DNA from: CAYVZU01 sp964455935
Lineage (GTDB): Bacteria; Fibrobacterota; CAYVZU01
NCBI GenBank assembly: GCA_964455935.1
Contig: CAYVZU010000003.1
Location: forward strand, 21,508 to 85,507
Direction of reading: 5' to 3'
DNA: 64,000 nucleotides
The notes under the pieces were generated by a model. That model saw only the letters and a list, made by a program, of their open reading frames with translations. It was not told the DNA's origin and did no database searches. Position numbers and translations under genes: made by a program. Of this stretch, positions 35,142-44,157 are shown in pieces; the first letter of the stretch is position 1; every line of letters begins with the position of its first letter.

Positions 35142-35597
35142 CTTACTTTATCGGTAGGATAACGGGTTGTTTTACAACCAGATATTGTGTCCAGATTCGC
35201 GCAAATTCCATAAATCTTGGAAGTTAGAGGTCAAGAATAGAGTTCGGGCTAACTTGTCCTCAAGGGTTGCGGGTATTTGATTCATTGGGGAAAAAATTTC
35301 CTCAGGATGAAAAAACCTGCCGTGCGAGGAAGGTCTTGCATATTTTGCTCCGAGCATATAAGTTACGTAATAAGAAAGGCCATCACCCAAATGGGGGAGT
35401 GCCATGACCCTAGCATTCACGGAAATCCAGCGGAACCGCTGTCCTTTTCTGAACTTAATAACACAATCAAGTCCTAACCTGTTCTGGGTAGATAAGCATT
35501 GTGTTAACAGTAAGTCGATATTAATATTACGTTTATAGGTAGGGGGTGCCCCTGCTTTTCCTGTTCGCCTTCCGTATGCTTTTCTGGAGATTCTCGG
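35142..35597. other. Divergent intergenic region between the two assembly modules
   Basis: About 455 bp with no convincing gene between the minus-strand operon and the HD-GYP-like gene. It is AT-rich in 35440-35550. It should hold upstream activator sites if the sigma-54 promoter at 35126-35141 is real, but I could not identify a paired operator. Confidence 0.5.
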
Positions 35598-36608
35598 ATG
35601 CCCGGACTTCTCGATGACACTTTGCCCGTAAATTCGGCCTTCATTATGAACCACATTTACGTACTAAACGAGAACTCCCCAATTCATGCTAACCGGGATA
35701 CGCGCGTCATATATTCCGATCTTTGCAAACGGATTGACCGGGTCATAATCAATGGATTTTCCAATGGGGGCGGGACCTGTACGCGCAGTTTTCCCCTGAC
35801 TCGGTTATTTATGCTTTCCGACATGATTCTATTGACCATTCGGGAGCGCCCGGCAATCCTACAAGAAGTTATGAAGCCCAACCTTCTCGCGTGTTTCCTG
35901 CCATGTCATATTCTCAATGTGGGCTTCCTTTCTTGCCTTGTGGGCTCCAGCCTCGACCTTTCATTCTTGCGGCTCAGGGAACTGGTGGCGGCCGCCTTAT
36001 TGCATGATATTGGAATGGTGTCCATCGACGAAGACATCCTCAAGGCCAAACAGGAACTGACGGACTCACAAAGAAGAACCCTTGAACAGCATCCAATTTT
36101 GGGATACCAAGCAGTTCGACAATTGGCTGTCGACCTTCCATGGCTTCCGCGCGTGGTTCTGGAGGAGCACAAACGCGAGAACGGCCTGGGTTATCCCGAT
36201 TCCGTGAAGGGTGAGATGCATCTTTATTCCAAAGTAATTGGGCTTTGCGACACCTTCGAGGCTCTGACCCATGCCCGCCCTCACAGACAAGCGTTTCATC
36301 CAGCCGATGTCATGAGGGTTCTTGTGAAATCGCATTCCGTGAAATTCCATTCCGAGGTCATCAAGGCCTTCCTAAATTCGCTGACGCTTTATCCGGTGGG
36401 CAGCTTTGTTTGTCTAAATAATGAATGTGTTGGAACGGTGGTGAAAGCAAATCCCGGTAACCTGCTGCGGCCCCAGGTTCTCCCCGTTGGGTCGGAGCAC
36501 GATCTGGCGCCGTCGCCGATTTGTCTGGACCAGGACACGAACCTGCATATTACGGAAACAGTTTACAACGAATTCTATAGGCCTTTGCCTCCGGACTCCG
36601 AGATATAA
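35598..36608 (+). CDS. HD-GYP-like protein (cyclic-di-GMP phosphodiesterase family)
   Basis: A 336-residue protein. The HD domain has His104 in PCHILNVG, LLHDIGM (His135-Asp136 region), LEQHPILGYQ (His165), EEHKRENGLGYP (189-200, the GYP motif) and GLCDTFEALTHARPHR (Asp218). The canonical HHERxDG motif reads EEHKREN, so one metal-binding His is replaced by Glu. LTLYPVGSFVCLNNECVGTV is the usual C-terminal tail of HD-GYP proteins. The start is uncertain; inner ATGs at 35646 and beyond are possible. Lying beside two exopolysaccharide modules, it probably links c-di-GMP to matrix production. Confidence 0.8.
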   Translation: MPGLLDDTLPVNSAFIMNHIYVLNENSPIHANRDTRVIYSDLCKRIDRVIINGFSNGGGTCTRSFPLTRLFMLSDMILLTIRERPAILQEVMKPNLLACFLPCHILNVGFLSCLVGSSLDLSFLRLRELVAAALLHDIGMVSIDEDILKAKQELTDSQRRTLEQHPILGYQAVRQLAVDLPWLPRVVLEEHKRENGLGYPDSVKGEMHLYSKVIGLCDTFEALTHARPHRQAFHPADVMRVLVKSHSVKFHSEVIKAFLNSLTLYPVGSFVCLNNECVGTVVKANPGNLLRPQVLPVGSEHDLAPSPICLDQDTNLHITETVYNEFYRPLPPDSEI

Positions 36609-36986
36609 GGCGTCGGAAATTTTTGCCCGTGGAGGGGCTTGTTTTTCCTCTGATGCGCTGGGAGGAATCGGTTTTGAGCGACCCTCCTTTCCCTCTGGTA
36701 AATCGGTTTTCCAAGGACTCTTGCGCGCCTTGAATGGTAGCTAGCAAGCTTCTTGTTTTTCCGGGCGGAATGGCCATCTCACTTCGCTCCAACCTGATGT
36801 GCTGCTTGAGGTTGTGCTTCACATTGCGTCAAGTCCAGCGCATCGCTATGGATGCCAGCGCCCAATGTCGGTTGCGTGGATTTCATCCCCAAATCGAGGT
36901 AGAGGCCCGAGATTGCCGCATTGCCAACCGACTGAAAATGGAATTGTTAGGCAAGTGGCACAAGATTTGAATCCCTTAAGCCTGCA
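36609..36986. other. Intergenic region upstream of BY-kinase paralogue 2
   Basis: About 380 bp without a gene that I can support. A 78-codon open frame at 36734-36970 has no RBS and no family resemblance. The promoter for the second BY-kinase must lie here or upstream of the HD-GYP gene. Confidence 0.5.
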
Positions 36987-39749
36987 ATGAATAGCGCGGA
37001 AAGCCATCAGTATAGCCTAAACTTCGCCGATTTTGAGCGCATTTTCCGAAAGCGCTACAAGGCCATTCTTCTTGTGGCATCCCTCACTCTGGGTTTCAGT
37101 CTTTTTTTTGCGAGGCTGAAACCAAGCATTTATTTGGCATCGGCTTCCGTGAAGGTCGAACATCGGACCAGCATTAGTCCCATGATGGAGTTCGCCCCTC
37201 TGGACAACTGGGACAACATTGAAACTCAGGCCAAGGTCATCACAAGCTTTCCCGTCATTCGCAAGGCGGCAGAGCTCCTTGGTTTGGTCCCCCAAAGTGA
37301 TAATCCCGAAGAAGCTGCGACCGATCCGCGGGTCATCGAAATATTGCAGAACTTGCGGAGCAAGGTGCTGTCCACCATGGAATCAGGCACGAACGTAATT
37401 CAGATCACCGCCAAAACCACGAATGCAAAGCAATCGGCCCAGATTGCCAATGCGGTGGCGCAGGCTTACAAGATCTATGCGTTGGCCGAAAAGAAGGCCC
37501 AGGTGACAAGCACCCGCAAGTTTGTGGAGCAGCAACTAAAGGATAGCGATCGGCAACTGAGCGAAGCCGAGAGCACCATTGCTGACTTTGAGCAATCGCA
37601 TGAAACGCCGCAGATCAACTCGGAGATCCAGTTGAGGGAAAGCGAGTTTCAATCGCTCGAGCAACAGATGGAGCATCTGGGAAAGGAGAAGAAGATCCTG
37701 CTCGATCAAAAAAGCGATTTGGAAAAGTCCAAGGCACAACTCCAGGCGCACCGGAAGGCCCAAGAAAGCATACCTGGATCCGCATTGGATTCATCCACTG
37801 CTTTGCGGACGGCATCCCAACGCCCGAAAATGACATGGATGTCGAGGAATGTGGCCAATGATCCCGGCATTGGCAGACTGAATGAAAAACTGATCGAACT
37901 GCAAATGAAGTTGGATGATATGTCGCTTTATTATCGAAGCGATCATCCCTCATTTTTGGCGGTGGAGGAGCAGTTGATTTTAACGATGAGTCAAATGTTG
38001 ACGAAGTCGGATGAGCGGTTGGCGCAAATTGGCCAAGAGCGGGCGACAATTGGAAGTAGAATATCGGATTTGTATGCGATTCTCGACCAGCTGCCGGCGG
38101 AGCAAATGCGGTATGCGCGAATGGCGCGCAATCTTAGCACCGCCGAAAAGCTGAACAGCCTCCTGCACGAAAGCCTTCAAAAGACCCTGATCTCCGAGGC
38201 CGGTATCGTCGATGATGTCAAGATTATGTCCTTTGCCACGGAACCCAAGCGCCCCATTAGCAAGAATCCCAACCGCATCATCGTAATTGGCCTTATCTTG
38301 GGCTTGCTGCTGGGCGTCTTTCTGGCCGTAGTGTGGGAGATCATGGATACATCCATTGGGACGATCGAGGAAATGGAAAGCTTCCTGCAAATACCGGTGC
38401 TGGCATCAATTCCCAATCTGGAAATCCATGAACAGGCCAGAAAGCTGGCCAATGAGATTGGGCAGGATAAGATTACCCGCGAGGTGGTGGACCATGCCGG
38501 TCTTACAGTGCATTTTTCGCCAAAAACTCCCATTTCTGAATCGTACCGCATTTTGCGAACGAACATCCAGTTCCTCGCCGGCAACCAAAAGCCAATCCGG
38601 ACGCTTACCGTAACCTCGACCACCATGCAGGAGGGGAAGAGCACAACCATCTCGAATTTAGCCGCCGCATTCTCGCAAGATGGCGCCAAGGTCATCCTTT
38701 TGGGATGCAATCTGCGCCGCCCGTATCTTGGCCGAATATTCGGGATCCCGGAATCCCCGGGAATCTCCGAAATCCTGATTGGGAAATGGCCCTGGAGGAA
38801 GTGTGTCCGCACCATGAGCGACCTGGCAGTAGGAAGTCTTGGGATCGACTCCGTATTGCGCACGCCTGGTCTGGAAAATCTGTCGATCATCCCCGCGGGC
38901 AACATCCCTCCAAATCCGGCTGAACTTTTGGCGTCTGCGCGCTTCGATGCGTTTCTTAAGGAAGTAACCGAAGAGTACTCTCTGGTTCTCCTTGACGTTC
39001 CGCCGGTCCTTCCCGTTACGGATTCCACATTGATGGCCAAAAAGTCCGACGCCACAATTCTGGTGTATCGGGCCGGCAAGGTTCCGCGCAACACGCTGCG
39101 TCGCAGTAAGCAGCGGCTCGAAAGCCTGGGGGCGCATATTATTGGTCTGGTTCTCAATGATGTTCGACCCGAGCTGGGTGGGGCATCGGATTTCTATAGA
39201 TACCATATGGGATACTATGGGCCGTCGCAACACCAGAGCGAGATAAAGAAGCGCTCGGGACTCGTTGTTCCGCTTTTGTTTGGAATGAAGAGCGTTTGCG
39301 CATACCTCGCCCGGGGCGTTCTGCGCAATACGATTCTGGCGATAGCCCTGCTGTGTACAAGTCTGGCCTCATCGGATTTTGGTTCGGCGCTGGAAACCGA
39401 CGGCAAAGGCCCCAATTCCACGATAAGCCGAATGATCGAAGCAAGCGAAGCGGCCCCCAGGGAGCGCGCCCCAATAACCCGATGCTATTCGGTTCAGTTG
39501 GCCTCTTTCGCGGAAATTGACCGGGCTATGATTTATTTGGCTGGGGCGAAACGGAAGCATATTCGGGCCGAAATCCGGTTGGCGGAAATTGCCGGCAAGG
39601 GCACATTTTACCGCATCCATTCGGGGCTCTATAAGGAGTGGGACAAGGCGCTTGCCTACTGCCAAGAGCTAAAAATCGAATGCTGTCTGGAAGGGTTTGT
39701 GGTCTCGCTTGAATGCGATCAGGTCGAGGAGTTACTTTGGGAGCGATGA
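36987..39749 (+). CDS. Wzz/BY-kinase (Wzc-like) with C-terminal SPOR-like domain, altered Walker A' (paralogue 2)
   Basis: A 920-residue paralogue of the protein at 31148-34315, alignable over most of its length (for example FADFERIFRKRYKAILLVAS against LGDYERIFRKRYKMVVAILA). It has TM1 (about 26-43), coiled coils (170-400), TM2 (430-450), a kinase domain with Walker A STTMQEGKSTT (544-554), Walker B VLLDVPP (667-673), Tyr-rich FYRYHMGYYG (736-745), TM3 (about 780-795) and one SPOR-like domain (833-905). Walker A' is VILLGCNLRRP, with Gly573 and Asn575 in place of both Asp, exactly as in paralogue 1. It probably serves a second glycan or regulates the first. Confidence 0.88.
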   Translation: MNSAESHQYSLNFADFERIFRKRYKAILLVASLTLGFSLFFARLKPSIYLASASVKVEHRTSISPMMEFAPLDNWDNIETQAKVITSFPVIRKAAELLGLVPQSDNPEEAATDPRVIEILQNLRSKVLSTMESGTNVIQITAKTTNAKQSAQIANAVAQAYKIYALAEKKAQVTSTRKFVEQQLKDSDRQLSEAESTIADFEQSHETPQINSEIQLRESEFQSLEQQMEHLGKEKKILLDQKSDLEKSKAQLQAHRKAQESIPGSALDSSTALRTASQRPKMTWMSRNVANDPGIGRLNEKLIELQMKLDDMSLYYRSDHPSFLAVEEQLILTMSQMLTKSDERLAQIGQERATIGSRISDLYAILDQLPAEQMRYARMARNLSTAEKLNSLLHESLQKTLISEAGIVDDVKIMSFATEPKRPISKNPNRIIVIGLILGLLLGVFLAVVWEIMDTSIGTIEEMESFLQIPVLASIPNLEIHEQARKLANEIGQDKITREVVDHAGLTVHFSPKTPISESYRILRTNIQFLAGNQKPIRTLTVTSTTMQEGKSTTISNLAAAFSQDGAKVILLGCNLRRPYLGRIFGIPESPGISEILIGKWPWRKCVRTMSDLAVGSLGIDSVLRTPGLENLSIIPAGNIPPNPAELLASARFDAFLKEVTEEYSLVLLDVPPVLPVTDSTLMAKKSDATILVYRAGKVPRNTLRRSKQRLESLGAHIIGLVLNDVRPELGGASDFYRYHMGYYGPSQHQSEIKKRSGLVVPLLFGMKSVCAYLARGVLRNTILAIALLCTSLASSDFGSALETDGKGPNSTISRMIEASEAAPRERAPITRCYSVQLASFAEIDRAMIYLAGAKRKHIRAEIRLAEIAGKGTFYRIHSGLYKEWDKALAYCQELKIECCLEGFVVSLECDQVEELLWER

Positions 39750-39769
39750 AATACGACCTCTAAATCGCC

Positions 39770-40126
39770 ATGCCACAAAACAAAACGATCGTCACAACTA
39801 CTTCCATTCATGGAATGCCCTGCATTGAAATTGCAGGCCCTTTGGATCATCGCTCCAAGGAGGCCGACGAGATAGCCAGAAATCTCCTGGAAGAGAGCGA
39901 GAACCAGGAAAAAGATCTTATTGTTGACCTCCGTCAATCGGGTTTCATGACCAGCGAGGGTTTGGCCATTCTCATCAATATCTTGAAATTCCTTCGTCCG
40001 GGAGGAAGGCGCCTCGTGCTGCTGGGCCCAGCTGTCGATATGATCGAGTTCCTGAAGTTTTCCGGTGTTGCGGATCTGATTACGATTGTCGAAAAAGAAG
40101 GCGAGATTTGTGGTGATTCCCGATGA
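39770..40126 (+). CDS. STAS-domain protein (anti-anti-sigma-factor type)
   Basis: A 118-residue STAS domain. CIEIAGPLDHRSKEADEIAR, DLIVDLRQSGFMTSEGLAIL and RLVLLGPAVDMIEFLKFSG match the family; the phospho-loop is TSEG with Ser62 at the acceptor position. It is 20 bp after BY-kinase paralogue 2 and so is probably co-transcribed. Together with the STAS gene at 29308-29676 it shows that each BY-kinase module has its own STAS protein. The partner kinase or anti-sigma factor is not in the window. Confidence 0.9.
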   Translation: MPQNKTIVTTTSIHGMPCIEIAGPLDHRSKEADEIARNLLEESENQEKDLIVDLRQSGFMTSEGLAILINILKFLRPGGRRLVLLGPAVDMIEFLKFSGVADLITIVEKEGEICGDSR

Positions 40127-40175
40127 AAGGTTCCGTTATGGGACCGGCCTTCCTACTTGCTGCGGAATCCTCAGA

Positions 40176-41735
40176 TTAGACCATTGATCCGCCGCCCAAC
40201 CATAATTGCCGATCCAAACTCCGATACTGAATCGCCTCGCTTAAGTGGTGCGTCTGAATCGTTTCCGTTCCTTCAAGATCTGCGATGGTTCTGGCCACTT
40301 TGCGAATGCGATCATAAGCGCGGGCCGAGAGCCCGAGCTTTGTCGTGGCGGTTTTTAGTAGCGCGTTTCCAGCTTCGTCTAACTGGCAATATCGGTTGAT
40401 CAGCTCCGAGTCCATGTGCGCGTTGCAGAAGACGCGGCGCTTGGTTTCGCCTTTGTAGCGGGCGATCTGCACGTCGCGGGTATGGATAACTCGCTCACGG
40501 ATCAGGCTGCTGGCTTCGCCTTTGGGGCCGGTTGCCAGTTCGTCGTATTTTACAGCCGGGACTTCGATGTGAATGTCAATACGGTCCATCAACGGACCAG
40601 AAATCTTTGACATGTACCGCTGGATCTGCGGTGGTGTGCAGGAGCACTTGTGATACGGATCCCCATGGTAGCCGCAGGGGCACGGATTCAGGGCGGCTGC
40701 AAGCATAAAGCGCGCGGGATAGGTCAGCGAGGTCGCTGCGCGCGAAATAGTCACGTGTCCATCCTCCAGAGGCTGACGCATGACTTCCAGAACGTTCTTT
40801 TTGAATTCGGGCAGTTCGTCCAGGAATAGAACACCATGATGAGAAAGCGAAACTTCACCGGGCCGCGGATAAGCTCCGCCGCCGATCAGGCCTGCATCGG
40901 ATATGGTATGGTGCGGTGCGCGGAAGGGCCGCGTCGCGATCAGGGCAGTCTTGCTCGGAAGAATACCCGCAACAGAGTGGATCTTGGTGGTTTCCAGCGC
41001 CTCGTCCAAACTGAGATTCGGAAGTACTGTCGGCAAACGACGGGCAAGCATTGTCTTGCCGGAGCCTGGGGGCCCGATCATGATGATGTTGTGGCCTCCC
41101 GCGGCTGCGACCTCCAAGGCGCGTTTCACATGCTCCTGGCCACGCACGTCGCTGAAATCAACCGGGTAGGAGAGGGCCTGATTAAACACCTTTTCCAGAT
41201 CGATACGAAAGGGCTCGGGTTTTGGATCCGCTTCAAGAAGGTTGATCGCCTCTTGCAGCGTATGGACGGGGTGTATCGAAAGTCCCTCGGCCACCGCGGC
41301 TTCCTCGGCATTCTCGAACGGCACGATCATGCCCTTCACTTTCTCTTTGCGTGAAGCAATGGCCATGGGTAGAACGCCGCGTACCGGCTTTACGGTTCCA
41401 TCGAGCGAAAGTTCGCCAAGGATAATGTAGTCGAGAAGCCCATTTGGGCGGAGCTGCTCGCTGGCGCTGAGCAGACCAAGGGCAATGGCCAGGTCGTAGG
41501 CCGATCCCTCTTTCTTGATGTCGGCCGGTGCCAGGTTGATTGTAATCTTGTTGTTGGGAAAAAAGAATCCGCTGTTTTTGATGGCCGACATTACCCGTTC
41601 GCGGCTTTCGCGCACGGCGCCGTCGGGAAGACCCACAATTGTGAATGAAGGGAGCATGTCGGTAAGGTCCGCCTCGACTTCCACGAGATAGGCGTCGATC
41701 CCCAAAACTGCGGAGGAATTCAATTTCGCGAGCAT
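40176..41735 (-). CDS. yifB: YifB/ComM-family Mg-chelatase-like AAA+ ATPase
   Basis: About 519 residues. MLAKLNSSAVLGIDAYLVEV, then LPSFTIVGLPDGAVRESRER, is the conserved N-terminal domain. The AAA+ core has Walker A MIGPPGSGKTMLARRLPTVL and LFLDELPEFKKNVLEVMRQP, with a Cys-rich insert NPCPCGYHGDPYHKCSC. The start is ATG 41735 after AAGGA; an upstream in-frame ATG at 41795 lacks homology. In naturally competent bacteria ComM is a DNA branch-migration helicase that helps integrate incoming DNA. It is a stand-alone gene here. Confidence 0.93.
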   Translation of the reverse strand: MLAKLNSSAVLGIDAYLVEVEADLTDMLPSFTIVGLPDGAVRESRERVMSAIKNSGFFFPNNKITINLAPADIKKEGSAYDLAIALGLLSASEQLRPNGLLDYIILGELSLDGTVKPVRGVLPMAIASRKEKVKGMIVPFENAEEAAVAEGLSIHPVHTLQEAINLLEADPKPEPFRIDLEKVFNQALSYPVDFSDVRGQEHVKRALEVAAAGGHNIIMIGPPGSGKTMLARRLPTVLPNLSLDEALETTKIHSVAGILPSKTALIATRPFRAPHHTISDAGLIGGGAYPRPGEVSLSHHGVLFLDELPEFKKNVLEVMRQPLEDGHVTISRAATSLTYPARFMLAAALNPCPCGYHGDPYHKCSCTPPQIQRYMSKISGPLMDRIDIHIEVPAVKYDELATGPKGEASSLIRERVIHTRDVQIARYKGETKRRVFCNAHMDSELINRYCQLDEAGNALLKTATTKLGLSARAYDRIRKVARTIADLEGTETIQTHHLSEAIQYRSLDRQLWLGGGSMV

Positions 41736-41887
41736 GGTTGTCCTTTTGTGAGAGAAGAGCAAATCAAAATACGGTATTCGGAAATTTGAATTCAATGTAG
41801 TTCATATCCGGAAGCGTGCCGGTTCAAATGCCAAATCTTCAGATTCTCAAGCCGAAGAAGTGAAATGGATTTTCGTATATTATTGCC

Positions 41888-42622
41888 ATGCAAAAGATAC
41901 TGGCTTTTGAAATCCTCCACGTTGACGAGCAGATTCTGGTCATCTCCAAGAGCCCGGGGATCTTGTCGGTGCCCGACCGCTTCGACCCGGATGTGCCGCA
42001 CGCGCGCATGCTTCTGGAACCGGACTTTGGGGAGTTGTGGGTTGTGCACCGGATCGACAAGGACACCAGCGGAGTGCTGGTTTTGGCCCGCACCGCGCAG
42101 GCCCACCAGAACCTGAACGACCAGTTTGCGGGTCGAACTACTGAAAAAGTCTATCATGTTCTGGTCTGCGGTTCTCCATTCTGGGATGAGGAGATCGCCG
42201 AATTCCCGTTGCGGTCGGATGGCGACCGGCAGCACCGGGTGGTTGTCGATCGAAAGAATGGCAAGGAGGCCATCACCCGATTCAAGGTGTTGGAACGTTT
42301 TGCTTCTTACGCGCTTCTCGAAGCCAGGCCGGAGACCGGCCGGACGCACCAGATTCGCAAACACGCCAGCGAACTAGGGTTTCCTCCGGTATGCGATCCT
42401 CTGTATGGAGACGGAAGGCCCCTTCTTCTCTCCACCTTCAAGCGGGATTACCGGCCCTCAAAATGGGAGGAAGAGCGTCCGCTTCTGGCCCGTTTGGGTC
42501 TGCATGCTCTAAGCGTTTCTTTCGCGCACCCGGCAACGGGGGAGAGGGTTACCTATGAAGCTCCCCACCCAAAGGACTTCCGCGCCGCGCTGAATCAGTT
42601 GCGCAGGCACGGAGGTCGATGA
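41888..42622 (+). CDS. RluA-family RNA pseudouridine synthase
   Basis: A 244-residue enzyme that isomerises uridine to pseudouridine in rRNA or tRNA. The catalytic motif VHRIDKDTSGVLVLARTAQA contains the active-site Asp, and EARPETGRTHQIRKHASEL plus PVCDPLYGDG are the other conserved blocks. It lacks an S4 domain, like the shorter RluA-type enzymes. It is divergent from yifB and convergent with the oxidoreductase gene. The exact RNA target cannot be inferred. Confidence 0.92.
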   Translation: MQKILAFEILHVDEQILVISKSPGILSVPDRFDPDVPHARMLLEPDFGELWVVHRIDKDTSGVLVLARTAQAHQNLNDQFAGRTTEKVYHVLVCGSPFWDEEIAEFPLRSDGDRQHRVVVDRKNGKEAITRFKVLERFASYALLEARPETGRTHQIRKHASELGFPPVCDPLYGDGRPLLLSTFKRDYRPSKWEEERPLLARLGLHALSVSFAHPATGERVTYEAPHPKDFRAALNQLRRHGGR

Positions 42623-42750
42623 AAAAGGAGTTGCCGGTTCGCGGTTCTTAGTTCTCAGTTGAGATGAAGACCCAAGGGGGGGCGAGCACCCGGTTTTCGA
42701 TTCAAATCTTGTCTGACAGCTGAGACCCGACAACTGACAACCTTCCGTGT

Positions 42751-44154
42751 TCAATCCAGGTCCGCGCCCTGGCGGACCAGTTCGCTCTGCACTTCTTTGA
42801 CGGGCACTTCTCGAACCGGCTTCTTGCTCCTGGACGCCAGTGCCGCGCATACGCCGGCGGCTTGGCCGGTGGCCACGCACGTGGGAATGGTGCGAAACGA
42901 GGAATGCGCTTCGTGTGTGCCCGAAATGCAGCGGCCCGCGGTTAAAATGCGGTCTATTCCTTTTGGAATCAAACAGCCCAGAGGAATGTCGTACCATTCC
43001 CCGGGAGGGAGCCGTTCGAGGTGGGTTCCCTTGCCCGACGGGTTGTGGATGTCAATTGGGTAGGCGCACCGCGCCACAACGTCCTCGAATTTGCGCGCGC
43101 CTAACACGTCTTCTTTTGTCAGGTGATACTCGCCCGTGATGCGCCGCGTTTCGCGTATGCCCACCTCCGTTGCGGTTTGATCCATGTAGGCATGCGCGAA
43201 GCCGGGCACGTAGCGTCGCAGGAATTCCGAAATCTGGTGGGCTTGTTTTCGCGTCTCCCATTCCGCGGCCGTAAGGTCCCATGCGTCGACACCAAGTCCC
43301 GGGAAACGGGTGCAGTTTACGCTGACCTCGTTGGGATGATTTGTCGCAAACATCAAAATATCTTCGCGGGGCAGGTGCAGATCGCCGGCATGGGTGGCCT
43401 GGTCCACCAGTTTCCAGAGCCCGTGCACGCTTTCCCATTGGTCCGGATTCTCCCGCACATACTGGGCGAATTTCGCCTGGTCAAATCCTTGCATGCGGAA
43501 GTACAATGTCATGGGTTGCGTCTGGCCGTCGTCTTCGCGGCCGATTTCAAACGTCGCGCCGGCCAGGGCGGACACGTCGCCGTCCCCGGTGCAATCCACC
43601 ACCACATCGGCGGGAATGTAGAGCGCGCCGGATTTGGTCTCGAAAATGATTCCGTGTTCATGTTGATCGATCAGGCAGCCGGTTGCAGTTCCATGCAGAA
43701 GAAACTGCACGCCGGCCTCGTCGACCAATTCCAGGGCCGATAATTTGAATGTTTCGGGATCAAACGGGATCACAAACCCGGTTTTGGCCGACGGCGGGAG
43801 GGCGCCCTGGTTGCGAATCAAGCGCTCGATCAGCTGGACAAAGGCGCCCGCGATCAGCGGCTCGGCCAGGCCATGGTCGCCCGGAAACAAAAGACTGGAA
43901 GGAAACGAAAATGGAATTCCTCCGGCAAAGGGCGACATAATGGGCGAGACCAGGGCCGCTGTTGCGCTTCCGCCCAAGAAGCCATAGTGCTCAATCAAGG
44001 CCGTGCGAGCTCCCGCTTTGGCGGCTCCAAGGGCCGCACCGATGCCGGCCGGTCCGCCGCCCACAATCAGGACCTCAACCGCGTTGAGGACCTCCGCGCG
44101 GCGTGCGGGAAGCACTCGTGCGGCTTGTGCGCCGGGCCGCTGCAAAATTGGCAT
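42751..44154 (-). CDS. FAD-dependent oxidoreductase (FAD_oxidored family)
   Basis: A 467-residue protein. Residues 24-60 form the Rossmann FAD site EVLIVGGGPAGIGAALGAAK with EHYGFLGGSATAALVSP, the block typical of the FAD_oxidored family found in many environmental bacteria. VVDCTGDGDVSALAGATFEI and ILTAGRCISGTHEAHSSFRT followed by TCVATGQAAG, near the C-terminus, complete the FAD-binding fold. Substrate is unknown. It starts 3 bp downstream of the polysaccharide pyruvyltransferase stop, so they may be co-transcribed; whether they share a pathway is uncertain. Confidence 0.9.
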   Translation of the reverse strand: MPILQRPGAQAARVLPARRAEVLNAVEVLIVGGGPAGIGAALGAAKAGARTALIEHYGFLGGSATAALVSPIMSPFAGGIPFSFPSSLLFPGDHGLAEPLIAGAFVQLIERLIRNQGALPPSAKTGFVIPFDPETFKLSALELVDEAGVQFLLHGTATGCLIDQHEHGIIFETKSGALYIPADVVVDCTGDGDVSALAGATFEIGREDDGQTQPMTLYFRMQGFDQAKFAQYVRENPDQWESVHGLWKLVDQATHAGDLHLPREDILMFATNHPNEVSVNCTRFPGLGVDAWDLTAAEWETRKQAHQISEFLRRYVPGFAHAYMDQTATEVGIRETRRITGEYHLTKEDVLGARKFEDVVARCAYPIDIHNPSGKGTHLERLPPGEWYDIPLGCLIPKGIDRILTAGRCISGTHEAHSSFRTIPTCVATGQAAGVCAALASRSKKPVREVPVKEVQSELVRQGADLD

Positions 44155-44157
44155 GGT

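Noticed and set aside
36734..36970. 78-codon open frame before BY-kinase paralogue 2
   Set aside because: No ribosome site and no recognisable domain; Cys-rich chance-like composition.
36956..36971. A second -24/-12-like sequence, TGGCACAAGATTTGAA, upstream of BY-kinase paralogue 2
   Set aside because: The -12 GC is GA, and a start about 12 nt later would leave no room for a ribosome site before the ATG at 36987.
42623..42750. Stretch with words such as CTTAGTTCTCAGTT and GACAACTGACAAC, and a similar AT-rich stretch at 51048-51100
   Set aside because: They look like low-complexity intergenic repeats, but with one copy of each in the window I cannot define an element.
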